Shown here in pieces: positions 25,736 to 34,503 of a DNA stretch of 64,000 bases (its first letter is position 1; the number at the start of each line of letters is the position of its first letter). The notes beneath the pieces are model-generated. The model ran no database searches, was not told the DNA's origin, and saw only the letters and a program-made list of their open reading frames with translations. The DNA lies in contig NZ_FPCK01000001.1 of NCBI RefSeq assembly GCF_900116545.1, positions 1,116,001-1,180,000 of the forward strand, in the 5' to 3' direction. The DNA comes from Devosia crocina (lineage in GTDB: Bacteria > Pseudomonadota > Alphaproteobacteria > Rhizobiales > Devosiaceae). The translations under genes and the position numbers were made by a program.

Positions 25736-27054
25736 GCCTTGCGCGGCGCCTAGCGTCCCAATCGTTCATCATTTTCGCCGCTCGCATTTTCGGCGCTGGG
25801 TTCATCTTCGTCGCGCAGGCGCTTATCGCCCGGTTCTGGGGCGCCGGCATCCTCGGCGAATTCCTGCTCGTTGTGGCCAGCGTCAATCTCGTTTCCGTGG
25901 TCATGCCGCTCGGCTACCACACCGTGGGTACCTATTTCGCCGCTGAATATCGAGCCAAGGGCCAGCGAGAACAGATGATCGCTTTTCTCTTGCGGTCATA
26001 TGGGTTCGTTGCCCTGAGTTTTGCTGGTCTCGTGCTTGTCGGTCCGCTGGTGCTGGATGCATTCGGGCTGGGGCAGGGGGCAGTCGGCATGCATTTCGTG
26101 CCGTTCGCTCTCCTGACCCTTGGGACAGCCATCGTCTACGTCAATAGTGCTGCACTCATTGGGCTGAAGCGGCCATTTGCAGGCTTCTTTGCCGACACCC
26201 TTCTGCGCCCCATGATTGTTCTCGGGGCATTTCTTCTCGCATTGGGAAGCGGCATTGCCGACGTCGGGTTCACCCAAATGCTGTGGATGATCGGCGTTGG
26301 CTACGTCATTGTCTCGGCTGTTCAATTCGCCTTCGTTCTCCAGAGCGTTCCCGAGATCGCCCCGTCGTCCGAACCGGAGGCGCCGCAAGCCCGCCGCTGG
26401 TGGCGCTTTGCCATGCCATGGGTCGTCATCAGCCTTGCGACCGATTTCTTTTTCGACATTGACCTCTTGCTTCTCAGCCACTTGCTGACGCGCGAGGAGT
26501 TGGCGATCTTCGGCGTCTGCACCCGGATGTTCTCGTTGGCCTCATTCGGTGTGGCGGCTGTATATGCCGTGACCATGCCCGACATATTCGAGAGCGAAGC
26601 CAAGGCTGACCGCGTCACGTTCAATCGCAAGGTGGGCGAAGCCAACGTTGTTGCAAGCCTCGTTGCCATCCTGGTGTTTACCGGCACAGTCTTTGGAGCA
26701 CCGTTCGCCTTGATGCTGTTCGGGCCAGAATTTTCTGCAGGTGCCGTGCCCCTCGCAGTCCTGTGCCTGTCGCTTGTTGTACGCTCCGCCGCGGGGCCCG
26801 CCTCGATCGTCTTGTCCATTCACGACCGGCCATGGGCCAGTCTGCCGGCTATCGGTCTTGGACTTGCTACGTTGTTCGGCTGCAATCTTCTTCTTGTGCC
26901 GCAAATGGGACTGATCGGCGCAGCGATCGCCGCCGTCGTCGCTATCAGCGTCTGGTCGCTGGCCCTTTGGCTCACCGCGCTTCACATGGCCAAGCTCGAC
27001 GTCTCGATCCTGCAATGGTTCAGGTCGAGACGTGCTCTCTTTGCGGCAGAGTAG
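25732..27054 (+). CDS. Polysaccharide/lipid flippase of the MOP superfamily (Wzx-like)
   Basis: A 440-residue protein with about twelve to fourteen hydrophobic helices and the RfbX/Wzx layout: SQSFIIFAARIFGAGFIFVA in helix 1 and GAGILGEFLLVVASVNLVS next. It probably moves a lipid-linked oligosaccharide or precursor across the inner membrane. ATGA overlap with the FemAB-like gene argues that both serve the same envelope polymer. No polymerase or chain-length regulator is visible nearby. An inverted-repeat element follows the gene. Confidence 0.87.
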   Translation: MSLARRLASQSFIIFAARIFGAGFIFVAQALIARFWGAGILGEFLLVVASVNLVSVVMPLGYHTVGTYFAAEYRAKGQREQMIAFLLRSYGFVALSFAGLVLVGPLVLDAFGLGQGAVGMHFVPFALLTLGTAIVYVNSAALIGLKRPFAGFFADTLLRPMIVLGAFLLALGSGIADVGFTQMLWMIGVGYVIVSAVQFAFVLQSVPEIAPSSEPEAPQARRWWRFAMPWVVISLATDFFFDIDLLLLSHLLTREELAIFGVCTRMFSLASFGVAAVYAVTMPDIFESEAKADRVTFNRKVGEANVVASLVAILVFTGTVFGAPFALMLFGPEFSAGAVPLAVLCLSLVVRSAAGPASIVLSIHDRPWASLPAIGLGLATLFGCNLLLVPQMGLIGAAIAAVVAISVWSLALWLTALHMAKLDVSILQWFRSRRALFAAE

Positions 27055-27066
27055 AAGCGAAAAATA

Positions 27067-27187
27067 CCCCTCACCCTAACCCTCTCCCCATAGGGGCGAG
27101 GGGATGGCATTCAGTTTGAGGCAGATTCCTTTCCAGGGAACCGCAGCGATTCCCTCGTCCCTTCGGGGAGAGGGCTAGCGCGAGGGG
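27067..27187. repeat. REP-like mosaic element, first copy
   Basis: Two GC-rich modules, CCCCTCACCCTAACCCTCTC... (27067-27103) and CCCTCGTCCCTTCGGGGAGA... (27152-27187), form inverted repeats internally and with each other. It sits between converging genes. The same CCCTCTCCCC/GGGGAGAGGG words recur at 48659-48780, so it is a dispersed genomic repeat. Confidence 0.75.
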
Positions 27188-27192
27188 CGCTT

Positions 27193-27759
27193 TCAGCCTC
27201 CCACAAGACCCCTGATGCTGTTCCTGAGCCGCCCCAGCCGACCGACATTGACGCCGCTGTCATAGCCGTCCTCGGCCTTGGTGTAGAATTTTTCGATCAG
27301 CAGATAGTCTTCCCCGAAGATATGCTGTTCGAGCAGCGCGGTTTCCCGATACCCGTAGCGACGCAGCAGCATGCGAGCCACCTCGTTGTCGGGACGGACA
27401 AAGGTGAAAGCCTTGTGGAAGCGGTTGTTGTCCCAGTGCTGATCGAACGCCCGCATGCCGAACATGCCGAGCTTGGTCTGCCGGTGGGACGGAAACACCC
27501 AGCTCCAGTAGCGGAAAACCGCACCGAACTCCGGCCCCGAAACCATGGCGCCGCCGGGCACGCCATCGGCACACATGATCATAATGTGCCACGGATCCAT
27601 TGCGAGCAGGTTTTGGAGATAAACCTTATCTAGCCGCCCCTTTTCGTGCGCCTTGAAGCGCTCGCTGTAAAAGGGTGAGGTGCTGATCACATCCATCAGT
27701 TCGTGGTGGACGAGATCGATATCCGCGCGCCCTGCCGGGCGGATCGTCATTTCGGCCAC
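27193..27759 (-). CDS. GNAT-family N-acetyltransferase
   Basis: A 188-residue protein with GNAT layout: TIRPAGRADIDLVHHELMD opens the fold, FTFVRPDNEVARMLLRRYGY corresponds to motif A/B (acetyl-CoA binding, although the usual Q/RxxGxG/A is degenerate), and HIFGEDYLLIEKFYTK closes the sheet. Substrate unknown. A start at the next Met (27750) is also possible. It faces the flippase gene across the REP-like element and is divergent from acs, so it is probably its own unit. Confidence 0.8.
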   Translation of the reverse strand: MAEMTIRPAGRADIDLVHHELMDVISTSPFYSERFKAHEKGRLDKVYLQNLLAMDPWHIMIMCADGVPGGAMVSGPEFGAVFRYWSWVFPSHRQTKLGMFGMRAFDQHWDNNRFHKAFTFVRPDNEVARMLLRRYGYRETALLEQHIFGEDYLLIEKFYTKAEDGYDSGVNVGRLGRLRNSIRGLVGG

Positions 27760-27911
27760 GGAACTGCTCCCAATCGGTGCGCGACGCCGTCCAATTTAGC
27801 CTATGACCGTTAATGGAGCGTCGCTGCGCGTTTCGGTCATGAGGTCAAGGGCTTGCGGCAGGACAGGGGGGTGCATTAGAACGGGATCGGGAGAGACTAG
27901 GGAGGATGACA

Positions 27912-29864
27912 ATGAGCGAACAGCTCTTGTTCCAGCCAAGCGCGGCTGCAGTTGCGCAAACCCACACCACGGCGGAGCAGTATGCCGCGCTCTACGAGCG
28001 TTCGGTGAACGACCCCGATGGCTTCTGGGCCGAGCAGGCCAAGCGCCTCGACTGGGTCAAGTTTCCCACCGTGATTAAGAACACGAGCTACGCTTATCCC
28101 GATATCTCGATCAAATGGTTCGAAGATGGGATCCTCAACGTCTCCTACAATTGCATCGATCGGCACCTCGACAAGCGCGGCGATCAGACCGCCATCGTTT
28201 GGGAAGGCGACACCCCCGGCACTGACGGCAAGGTCACCTATCGGCAATTGCACGAGCGCGTGTGCCGCTACGCCAATGTGCTCAAGGCCAATGGCGTCAA
28301 GAAGGGCGATCGCGTCACCATCTACATGCCGATGGTCATCGACACTGCGGTTGCCATGCTCGCCTGCACGCGGATTGGCGCGGTTCACTCGGTGATCTTC
28401 GGTGGCTTTTCCCCCGATTCCATCGCCGGCCGCGTCGAGGACTGCGGCTCAAAGGTCATCCTGACCGCCGACGAAGGCCGTCGTGGCGGCAAGATCATTC
28501 CGCTCAAGAAATGTGTCGACGAGGCTCTGGCCAAGGTCGGCGGCGTCGATAAGGTCATCGTCGTCAAGGTCACTGGCAATGCGGTGAACATGGAGCAGGG
28601 CCGGGACGTCTGGTACGAGGACGAAGCCGCCAAGGTCAGCGCGGACTGCCCCCCCGAGCCGATGAACGCGGAAGACCCGCTTTTCATCCTTTATACCTCC
28701 GGCTCGACCGGCAAGCCGAAAGGCGTGCTCCATACGACAGGCGGATATCTCGTCTACGGCTCTCTCACTCATCAGCTCAGCTTCGACTATCGCGATGGCG
28801 AGGTCTTCTGGTGCACGGCGGACGTAGGCTGGATCACGGGCCACACCTATATCGTCTATGGTCCGCTCGCTAACGGCGCGACGACATTGATGTTCGAGGG
28901 CGTGCCCAGTTACCCGGACGCCAGCCGTTTCTGGCAGGTCGTTGAAAAGCACAAGGTCAACATCTTCCACACCGCCCCGACCGCCATCCGCGCGCTCATG
29001 GGTGCCGGCTCGCAATTTGCAGACAAGTACGACATGCCGAGCCTGCGCCTTCTTGGCACGGTTGGCGAGCCGATCAATCCGGAAGCCTGGCTCTGGTACT
29101 TCAAGCATGTCGGCAAGGAGCGCTGCAGCGTAGTCGATGCCTGGTGGCAGACCGAGACCGGTGGGCACATGATTGCACCGTTCCCGGGCGCGATACCGAC
29201 CAAGCCCGGCTCCGCCACCATGCCCTTCTACGGCGTGCAGCCGGTGGTCCTCTCGCCGGAGGGCAAGGTTCAGGAGCAGACCAAGGCCGAAGGCGTGCTG
29301 GCTATCAAGGACAGCTGGCCGGGCCAGATGCGCAGCGTTTATGGCGATCACCAGCGGTTCGTTGAAACATATTTCAGCCAGTACAAGGGCTATTACTTTA
29401 CCGGCGATGGCTGTCGTCGCGACGAAGATGGCTACTACTGGATCACGGGCCGTGTGGACGACGTGCTCAATGTCTCGGGCCATCGCTTGGGAACGGCGGA
29501 AGTCGAAAGCGCTCTTGTCGCCCATCCGAAAGTCTCCGAGGCAGCGGTCGTCGGCTATCCTCACGATATCAAGGGGCAGGGGATCTATTGCTACGTCACG
29601 CTGATGGCGGGCGAATCCAGTTCGGACGATCTGCGCGCCGAACTGCGCAATTGGGTGCGCAAGGAAATCGGTCCCATCGCGACGCCTGATCTTATCCAAT
29701 GGGCGCCGGGCCTGCCAAAGACCCGCTCCGGAAAAATCATGCGTCGCATCCTGCGCAAGGTTGCGGAGGATGATTACCAGTCCTTGGGCGACACCTCGAC
29801 CCTGGCTGATCCCAGCGTGGTGGATGATCTTATCGCCAATCGCCAGAATCGCCCTGAAGGCTGA
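27912..29864 (+). CDS. acs: Acetyl-CoA synthetase Acs
   Basis: A 650-residue AMP-forming ligase that converts acetate, ATP and CoA to acetyl-CoA. The P-loop-like motif [48 protein letters not shown] and the C-terminal [13 protein letters not shown] are all present. The last contains the Lys that is acetylated by Pat-type enzymes in relatives. Length fits Acs (about 650). The ATG at 27912 is 6 nt after GGGAGG; the ATG at 27906 would be too close. A hairpin lies after the stop. Confidence 0.96.
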   Translation: MSEQLLFQPSAAAVAQTHTTAEQYAALYERSVNDPDGFWAEQAKRLDWVKFPTVIKNTSYAYPDISIKWFEDGILNVSYNCIDRHLDKRGDQTAIVWEGDTPGTDGKVTYRQLHERVCRYANVLKANGVKKGDRVTIYMPMVIDTAVAMLACTRIGAVHSVIFGGFSPDSIAGRVEDCGSKVILTADEGRRGGKIIPLKKCVDEALAKVGGVDKVIVVKVTGNAVNMEQGRDVWYEDEAAKVSADCPPEPMNAEDPLFILYTSGSTGKPKGVLHTTGGYLVYGSLTHQLSFDYRDGEVFWCTADVGWITGHTYIVYGPLANGATTLMFEGVPSYPDASRFWQVVEKHKVNIFHTAPTAIRALMGAGSQFADKYDMPSLRLLGTVGEPINPEAWLWYFKHVGKERCSVVDAWWQTETGGHMIAPFPGAIPTKPGSATMPFYGVQPVVLSPEGKVQEQTKAEGVLAIKDSWPGQMRSVYGDHQRFVETYFSQYKGYYFTGDGCRRDEDGYYWITGRVDDVLNVSGHRLGTAEVESALVAHPKVSEAAVVGYPHDIKGQGIYCYVTLMAGESSSDDLRAELRNWVRKEIGPIATPDLIQWAPGLPKTRSGKIMRRILRKVAEDDYQSLGDTSTLADPSVVDDLIANRQNRPEG

Positions 29865-29881
29865 TCGGCTCAAAAAGGGTA

Positions 29882-29904
29882 GCCCTCGGATTTGTTCCGG
29901 GGGC
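29882..29904 (+). terminator. Hairpin after acs
   Basis: A 9-bp stem GCCCTCGGA / TCCGGGGGC (one G-T) with loop TTTGT, 18 bp after the acs stop. No T tract, so terminator function is only probable. Confidence 0.5.
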
Positions 29905-30032
29905 CATTCGCCTCATTCAGCTAACGTGACATCAATTGGAGAGTTGGCTGGCGGACCACGCCTGCAAGAGACCATTGTCTCGCCCCCATTTCGTGATCAC
30001 TCTGCGCGAACAGATTCGCCCGGAGCCCGCCC

Positions 30033-31115
30033 TTGCGCCCCTATCTCGCTACAGCCTTTGCTGCCCTTGTCCTTGTTGCTCCGGTTCATGCCGCTACGAT
30101 CGAGGAAATGGCGGGGCAAATGATCGTCATCGGCTTCGACGGAACTTCGGCCGATGATGCCAGCGTAGGCGCAATCGTGGATGAGCTTGCTGCGGGTCGT
30201 CTCGGGGGTGTGATGTATCTGAAAAAGAACGTCACGAGTCTTGCTAATGTTCAGGCGATGAACGAGGCCTTCCGGGCTGCATCGCCTGACTTGCCTCCCT
30301 TCATCACGCTCGATCAGGAGGGTGGCGCGGTCGAAAGGCTGACGGAGGATGTAGGGTTCACAGAGATCCCACGCGCTTCAGTCATTGCGACCCAGAACGA
30401 TCCCGCCGCAGCCGAGGCGATCTATGCCCGGATGGCGGAGGGCATCGCCGAAAATGGCTTTACGGTCAATTTCGGTCCGGTTGCCGACCTTAACACCAAT
30501 CCCAATAACCAGGTGATCGCCAAGTTCGGCCGCGCTTACGGTGCCGATCCGGAAACCGTGATCGCCTATGATCGCGCTTTCATTAATGCACACCATTCCG
30601 TGGGCCTAGCAACTGCGCTCAAGCATTTTCCCGGCCATGGGTCTTCTACAGCCGATAGCCACGAGGGTTTTGTGGATATCAGCAAGACCTGGGACGAAGC
30701 TGAACTCGAGCCCTATCGTGAGCTGATTGGGGAAGGGGTTGTGGACATGGTGATGGTTGGGCACCTCTACCATGACACCTATGCAGATGGTGACGGTGAA
30801 ACTCCGTCCTCGCTATCGAGCCGGTGGATCGAAGGCGTGCTGCGCACCGATCTCGGTTTCGATGGCGTCGTCATCAGCGACGATCTCGAGATGGGTGCGA
30901 TCCGCGACCACTTCACTCTTGAAGAGACGGTGATCGAGGGCGTCAAGGCAGGCATGGATATTCTGCTATTTTCCAATACCGGCTATCAGCGGCCCGGGCT
31001 CTCCGGCGAAGTTTTGCAGATCCTGGTTGACGAGGCGGCGTCTGATCCCGAATTCGCCCAGCGGATCGAACAGAGCTACAGGCGCATTGTGTCTCTCAAG
31101 GAAAGCCTGAACTAA
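30033..31115 (+). CDS. Exported glycoside hydrolase family 3 (NagZ-like beta-N-acetylhexosaminidase)
   Basis: A 360-residue precursor with a signal peptide (residues 1-20, ending VHAA), so it acts in the periplasm, unlike cytoplasmic NagZ of E. coli. The GH3 barrel has LPPFITLDQEGGAVERL, then KHFPGHGSSTADSHEGF, the His/Asp loop typical of bacterial GH3 hexosaminidases, and VISDDLEMGAI with the nucleophile Asp. It probably trims peptidoglycan fragments or chitooligosaccharides. The TTG at 30033 is chosen because it begins the signal peptide and CGGAG lies about 7 nt upstream. Confidence 0.88.
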   Translation: MRPYLATAFAALVLVAPVHAATIEEMAGQMIVIGFDGTSADDASVGAIVDELAAGRLGGVMYLKKNVTSLANVQAMNEAFRAASPDLPPFITLDQEGGAVERLTEDVGFTEIPRASVIATQNDPAAAEAIYARMAEGIAENGFTVNFGPVADLNTNPNNQVIAKFGRAYGADPETVIAYDRAFINAHHSVGLATALKHFPGHGSSTADSHEGFVDISKTWDEAELEPYRELIGEGVVDMVMVGHLYHDTYADGDGETPSSLSSRWIEGVLRTDLGFDGVVISDDLEMGAIRDHFTLEETVIEGVKAGMDILLFSNTGYQRPGLSGEVLQILVDEAASDPEFAQRIEQSYRRIVSLKESLN

Positions 31116-31204
31116 TCAAGCTTTCCACCTCTTTGTGCGCAGGCCGGTTCCTTCTGTTGCCGTGCGAATATAAGGTGCGCCGGTAATCTGGAGGGCAGAG
31201 GGCA

Positions 31205-31990
31205 ATGACGGATGACCGCGAGGTCCGGCGCGTCCGGGCGCTGTTCCTCTCCGACGTGCATCTAGGCATGAAGCCGACACGGGTGCGGCAGTTGATCGAT
31301 TTTCTCCGGCTCCACGATGCCGAGACAATCTATCTTGTTGGCGATATCCTTGACGGATGGCGCCTCGCCAAGGCCTGGCACTGGCCAGAGGACTACAACG
31401 TCCTGACGCAGATCCTGCTCGATAAAGCGTCGGCCGGTAGCCGCATTGTTTATCTCCCGGGTAATCACGACGAGTTCCTGCGCGAGTATTTGGGCACCTA
31501 TTTCGGTGAAATCGAGCTCGTCGACCGCACCGTGCATACGTCGGCAACGGGACGCACGTATCTCGTCATTCACGGTGATCAATTCGACGTCGTAGTGATG
31601 AACGCCAAGTGGCTCGCTCATGTGGGCGACTGGGCCTATAACCTGGCGCTGCGAGTCAATATCGTCATCAACTGGGTGCGCCGACGTCTGGGGCTGCAAT
31701 ATTGGTCGCTCAGCGCCTGGGCCAAGCAGAAGGTCAAGAACGCCGTCTCGGTCATTGGGCGCTTCGAAGAGGCTCTAGTCCACGAGGCCAGGGAATCAGG
31801 TGTTCATGGCGTCATCTGCGGGCACATCCACTTCGCTGACATGCACGATCGCATGGGCATCCACTACATCAATACGGGCGATTGGGTCGAGAGCTGCACG
31901 GCCGTGGCGGAAAATCACGACGGCACGTTCGAGTTGATCAAGTGGACGGAGATGGTAGTGGGCGAAGCGCGCCGTGCACGGGCACGCTGA
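31205..31990 (+). CDS. LpxH-like metallophosphoesterase
   Basis: A 261-residue calcineurin-like phosphoesterase. Metal ligands appear in order: SDVHLG, VGDILDGW, LPGNHDE, VIHGDQFD and GHIHFADMH. The HGDQFD and GDILDGWRL patterns match the LpxH branch (UDP-2,3-diacylglucosamine hydrolase). Many rhizobia use LpxI for lipid A, so this LpxH-like enzyme may act on another pyrophosphate or phospholipid. It is followed after 90 bp by a glycosyltransferase, a frequent pairing that suggests a glycolipid pathway. GGAGGG upstream supports the ATG. Confidence 0.85.
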   Translation: MTDDREVRRVRALFLSDVHLGMKPTRVRQLIDFLRLHDAETIYLVGDILDGWRLAKAWHWPEDYNVLTQILLDKASAGSRIVYLPGNHDEFLREYLGTYFGEIELVDRTVHTSATGRTYLVIHGDQFDVVVMNAKWLAHVGDWAYNLALRVNIVINWVRRRLGLQYWSLSAWAKQKVKNAVSVIGRFEEALVHEARESGVHGVICGHIHFADMHDRMGIHYINTGDWVESCTAVAENHDGTFELIKWTEMVVGEARRARAR

Positions 31991-32080
31991 GCCTTCGCCC
32001 CATTGTCGCGGATCGGTCACGGAAGCGCAATTTGCCGGGTGCAGGCTGGCCAAGCCTGAATCAGCTTGCGCGGTGCCGCC

Positions 32081-33142
32081 ATGGCCAATCTCGTTTCGCT
32101 TGTTCCACCCCGCCGTATTCTCATCGTTACGGATGCTTGGCGACCTCAAATCAATGGTGTCGTCCGGACATTGGAAAGCGTGGGCAAGCAGCTACGGCAG
32201 CGAGGCCATCAGGTCGACTATCTGACTCCCGAAGCTTTCTGGACTGTTCCAGTTCCGACATATCCAGAGATCCGCCTGTCGCTAGCGTCTCGCCGGGCGG
32301 TGTTTCACCGTATGGCGCATGCGAGAGCTCACCATATCCATATCGCGACAGAGGGGCCGCTTGGTCTCCTGGCGCGGCAATTTTGCATCGAACGTGGCAA
32401 GGGCTTCTCGACCAGCTTTCATACCCGCTTCGCCGAGTATGTATCGGCGCGGTTACCAGTGCCGGAGGAGTGGAGCTACGGCTACTTGCGTTGGTTCCAC
32501 GAGCCGGCTGGGAATACACTGGTGCCGACACCGTCGCTCCGCGATGACCTGGCTGCGCGCGGATTCCCGCATCTCCAACTCTGGGGGCGCGGTGTGGACA
32601 TGGAGCGGTTCAAACCGGGCAGGTCGGCCACTTTCCAGCACTTTCGAGGTCCACGACTTCTCTATGTAGGGCGCGTGGCGGCCGAAAAGAACATAGAGGC
32701 GTTTCTCTCCCTGGAGATAGCCGGCACCAAAATCGTGGTAGGCGATGGGCCAGATCGCGCCCGCCTTGAAAAGCTCTACCCGGATGCAATCTTTTGTGGC
32801 TACCTGCACGGTTCGGCGCTTGTCGAGGCCTATCAGGGCGCCGATGTTCTCGTCTTTCCCAGCCGCACCGATACGTTCGGTAACGTGATCACCGAGGCGC
32901 TCGCCTGCGGAATCCCGGTTGCTGGGTTTCCGGTCACCGGTCCGAGAGACGTTCTGACAGACAAACGGGCAGGGGTCGTCGATGAAAATCTCGAAAGCGC
33001 CGTAAGACAAGCATTGCTGCTCAAGCGGGAAGATGCCAGCGCGCATGCACAGAGTTTCACCTGGGCTGCAAGCGCCCGGCAATTCCTCGATGGGCTCGTG
33101 CCCGCCACCGCTCGATTGCCTCATTTGGCGACGGCGATCTAG
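32081..33142 (+). CDS. Glycosyltransferase family 4
   Basis: A 353-residue GT-B enzyme. The N-terminal domain starts RILIVTDAWRPQINGVVRTL, typical of GT4 mannosyl-/glucosyltransferases acting on lipids. The C-terminal domain has LLYVGRVAAEKN, VGDGPDRARLEKLYPD, VFPSRTDTFGNVITEALACG (the EX7E donor-binding motif) and GIPVAGFPVTGP. There is no signal peptide or helix, so it is cytoplasmic or peripheral. Together with the LpxH-like phosphatase it probably builds a glycolipid. ATG at 32081 is chosen by similarity; a TTG 15 bp upstream is possible. Confidence 0.88.
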   Translation: MANLVSLVPPRRILIVTDAWRPQINGVVRTLESVGKQLRQRGHQVDYLTPEAFWTVPVPTYPEIRLSLASRRAVFHRMAHARAHHIHIATEGPLGLLARQFCIERGKGFSTSFHTRFAEYVSARLPVPEEWSYGYLRWFHEPAGNTLVPTPSLRDDLAARGFPHLQLWGRGVDMERFKPGRSATFQHFRGPRLLYVGRVAAEKNIEAFLSLEIAGTKIVVGDGPDRARLEKLYPDAIFCGYLHGSALVEAYQGADVLVFPSRTDTFGNVITEALACGIPVAGFPVTGPRDVLTDKRAGVVDENLESAVRQALLLKREDASAHAQSFTWAASARQFLDGLVPATARLPHLATAI

Positions 33143-33245
33143 AATTTAAAACGTTGCACTTGAGCGCGGGAATGCTCTTGCAATGAAAGACGCTGCGGGG
33201 CAGTGAAGGATACGGGGCGCTGGTCGTGCCTCGGAGTCCTGTCCC

Positions 33246-34442
33246 ATGTCTTCCGTCTCGTCGCGCCTCTCCTCACCTGAAGCGCGTGCTTCTCTTTATC
33301 AATTTACCGTCTATCTTCCGGGGGCAGTGGCCTCGGTTTTTCTTGGTATCTGGCTGAGCGAGCACGGCATTCCAGCCGATCAAATCGGCCTCATCAACGC
33401 CTTGCCCATGTTGGGTTTGCTTTTGCTCAACATGATCATCGGGCGGGTTGCGGATCGAGCCGACGATTGGCGCACGGCGATCATCGTGATTTCCGTGGCC
33501 TCGGCCATTGCGCCAATCGGGCTTTACTTCATTTCCGAATTCTGGGGCATTCTCCTGATCTGGGCCTTGGCGGGCATGAGCAATGGCCTGGTCCCCCCGA
33601 TCATGGATGCGGCAACGGTGCGCATGACGCAGCGTAACGGCACAGACTTCGGCGCCGTGCGCGCATGGGCGACTGTCGGCTACATCGCTGGCGCCACGGG
33701 ATTGGGTCTTCTGTTGACCTTTTGGGGCTCAGGTGCGTTCGTCACGCTCTACTTCGCAATGACGCTGCTTCGCGCTGCTATCGGTTTCTTGCTGCCCCGC
33801 TTCAGGGCGCCAGCTCATCAACCAACCATTGCCGGCGTGGAGTCCGCGCCGCAGACACGCGCCAAGCTGAGCGACTCCCTGCAGCTTTGGTTCGTGTTGC
33901 CTCTCGTAGCCTTTGCGCTTGTGAACTCGAGCAATTCGGTGATGGGCAGTTTCGGCGCCTTGCTGTGGCACGAGCAGGGGATCGCCAACTATTTTCTGGG
34001 TCCGCTCTTGGGTGCTGCCGCAGTTGGCGAGGCTGTGCTGATGTTTGCATGGCGGCGGTTCGGCGGCAGGGTGACCGCGCGCAACATGATCCTGGTGGCC
34101 TGTGTTGCGGGTTTGGTGCGCTTCACCATCCTCGCCTTTGCCCCACCTGTCGAAGCGCTTTTCGCGGTGCAGTTGCTGCACGCGCTCAGTTTCGGTCTCG
34201 GCTATTTCGGGGTTGTGCACTTCATCGCCAACTGGACCCACGAATCCAATGCCGCTGAGGCGCAGAGCTTTGCCAACATGCTCAATCAGGCCGCCGCCAT
34301 GGTGATGCTGATCGCGTTCGGCTGGTTGGTCGAGTGGTTCGGCGCAGCAGCGTTTTTCTCATCCACCGTGATGTGCACCATCGCCATCGGCTGCGTATTG
34401 CTGTCGCTGCGGCTGCGTCCGCCCAAAGATGCACTGCGCTGA
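33246..34442 (+). CDS. MFS transporter, HcaT/LacY-like (MFS_1-like) family
   Basis: A 398-residue inner-membrane carrier with twelve helices. Between helices 2 and 3 lies IIGRVADRADDWRTAII, the MFS loop motif, and RAWATVGYIAGATGLGLLLTFWG follows in helix 5. The overall pattern fits the 3-phenylpropionate transporter (HcaT) group. Substrate unknown. CGGAG lies about 10 nt before the ATG. A strong bidirectional terminator separates it from the convergent gpr-like gene. Confidence 0.86.
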   Translation: MSSVSSRLSSPEARASLYQFTVYLPGAVASVFLGIWLSEHGIPADQIGLINALPMLGLLLLNMIIGRVADRADDWRTAIIVISVASAIAPIGLYFISEFWGILLIWALAGMSNGLVPPIMDAATVRMTQRNGTDFGAVRAWATVGYIAGATGLGLLLTFWGSGAFVTLYFAMTLLRAAIGFLLPRFRAPAHQPTIAGVESAPQTRAKLSDSLQLWFVLPLVAFALVNSSNSVMGSFGALLWHEQGIANYFLGPLLGAAAVGEAVLMFAWRRFGGRVTARNMILVACVAGLVRFTILAFAPPVEALFAVQLLHALSFGLGYFGVVHFIANWTHESNAAEAQSFANMLNQAAAMVMLIAFGWLVEWFGAAAFFSSTVMCTIAIGCVLLSLRLRPPKDALR

Positions 34443-34459
34443 GAGTCCACTGCATGAAA

Positions 34460-34488
34460 AAGGCCCCGGATCGCTCCGGGGCCTTTTG
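34460..34488. terminator. Bidirectional intrinsic terminator
   Basis: An 11-bp perfect stem AAGGCCCCGGA / TCCGGGGCCTT (34460-34470, 34475-34485) with loop TCGC. T-rich on the plus side and A-rich on the other (GAAAAAGG), so it can stop both converging genes. Confidence 0.9.
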
Positions 34489-34503
34489 TTTGCTGCTCTC
34501 AGC

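Noticed and set aside
27067..27187. CRISPR array or IS remnant
   Set aside because: There are only two modules with internal symmetry, no spacers of equal length and no transposase; it fits a REP-like mosaic repeat.
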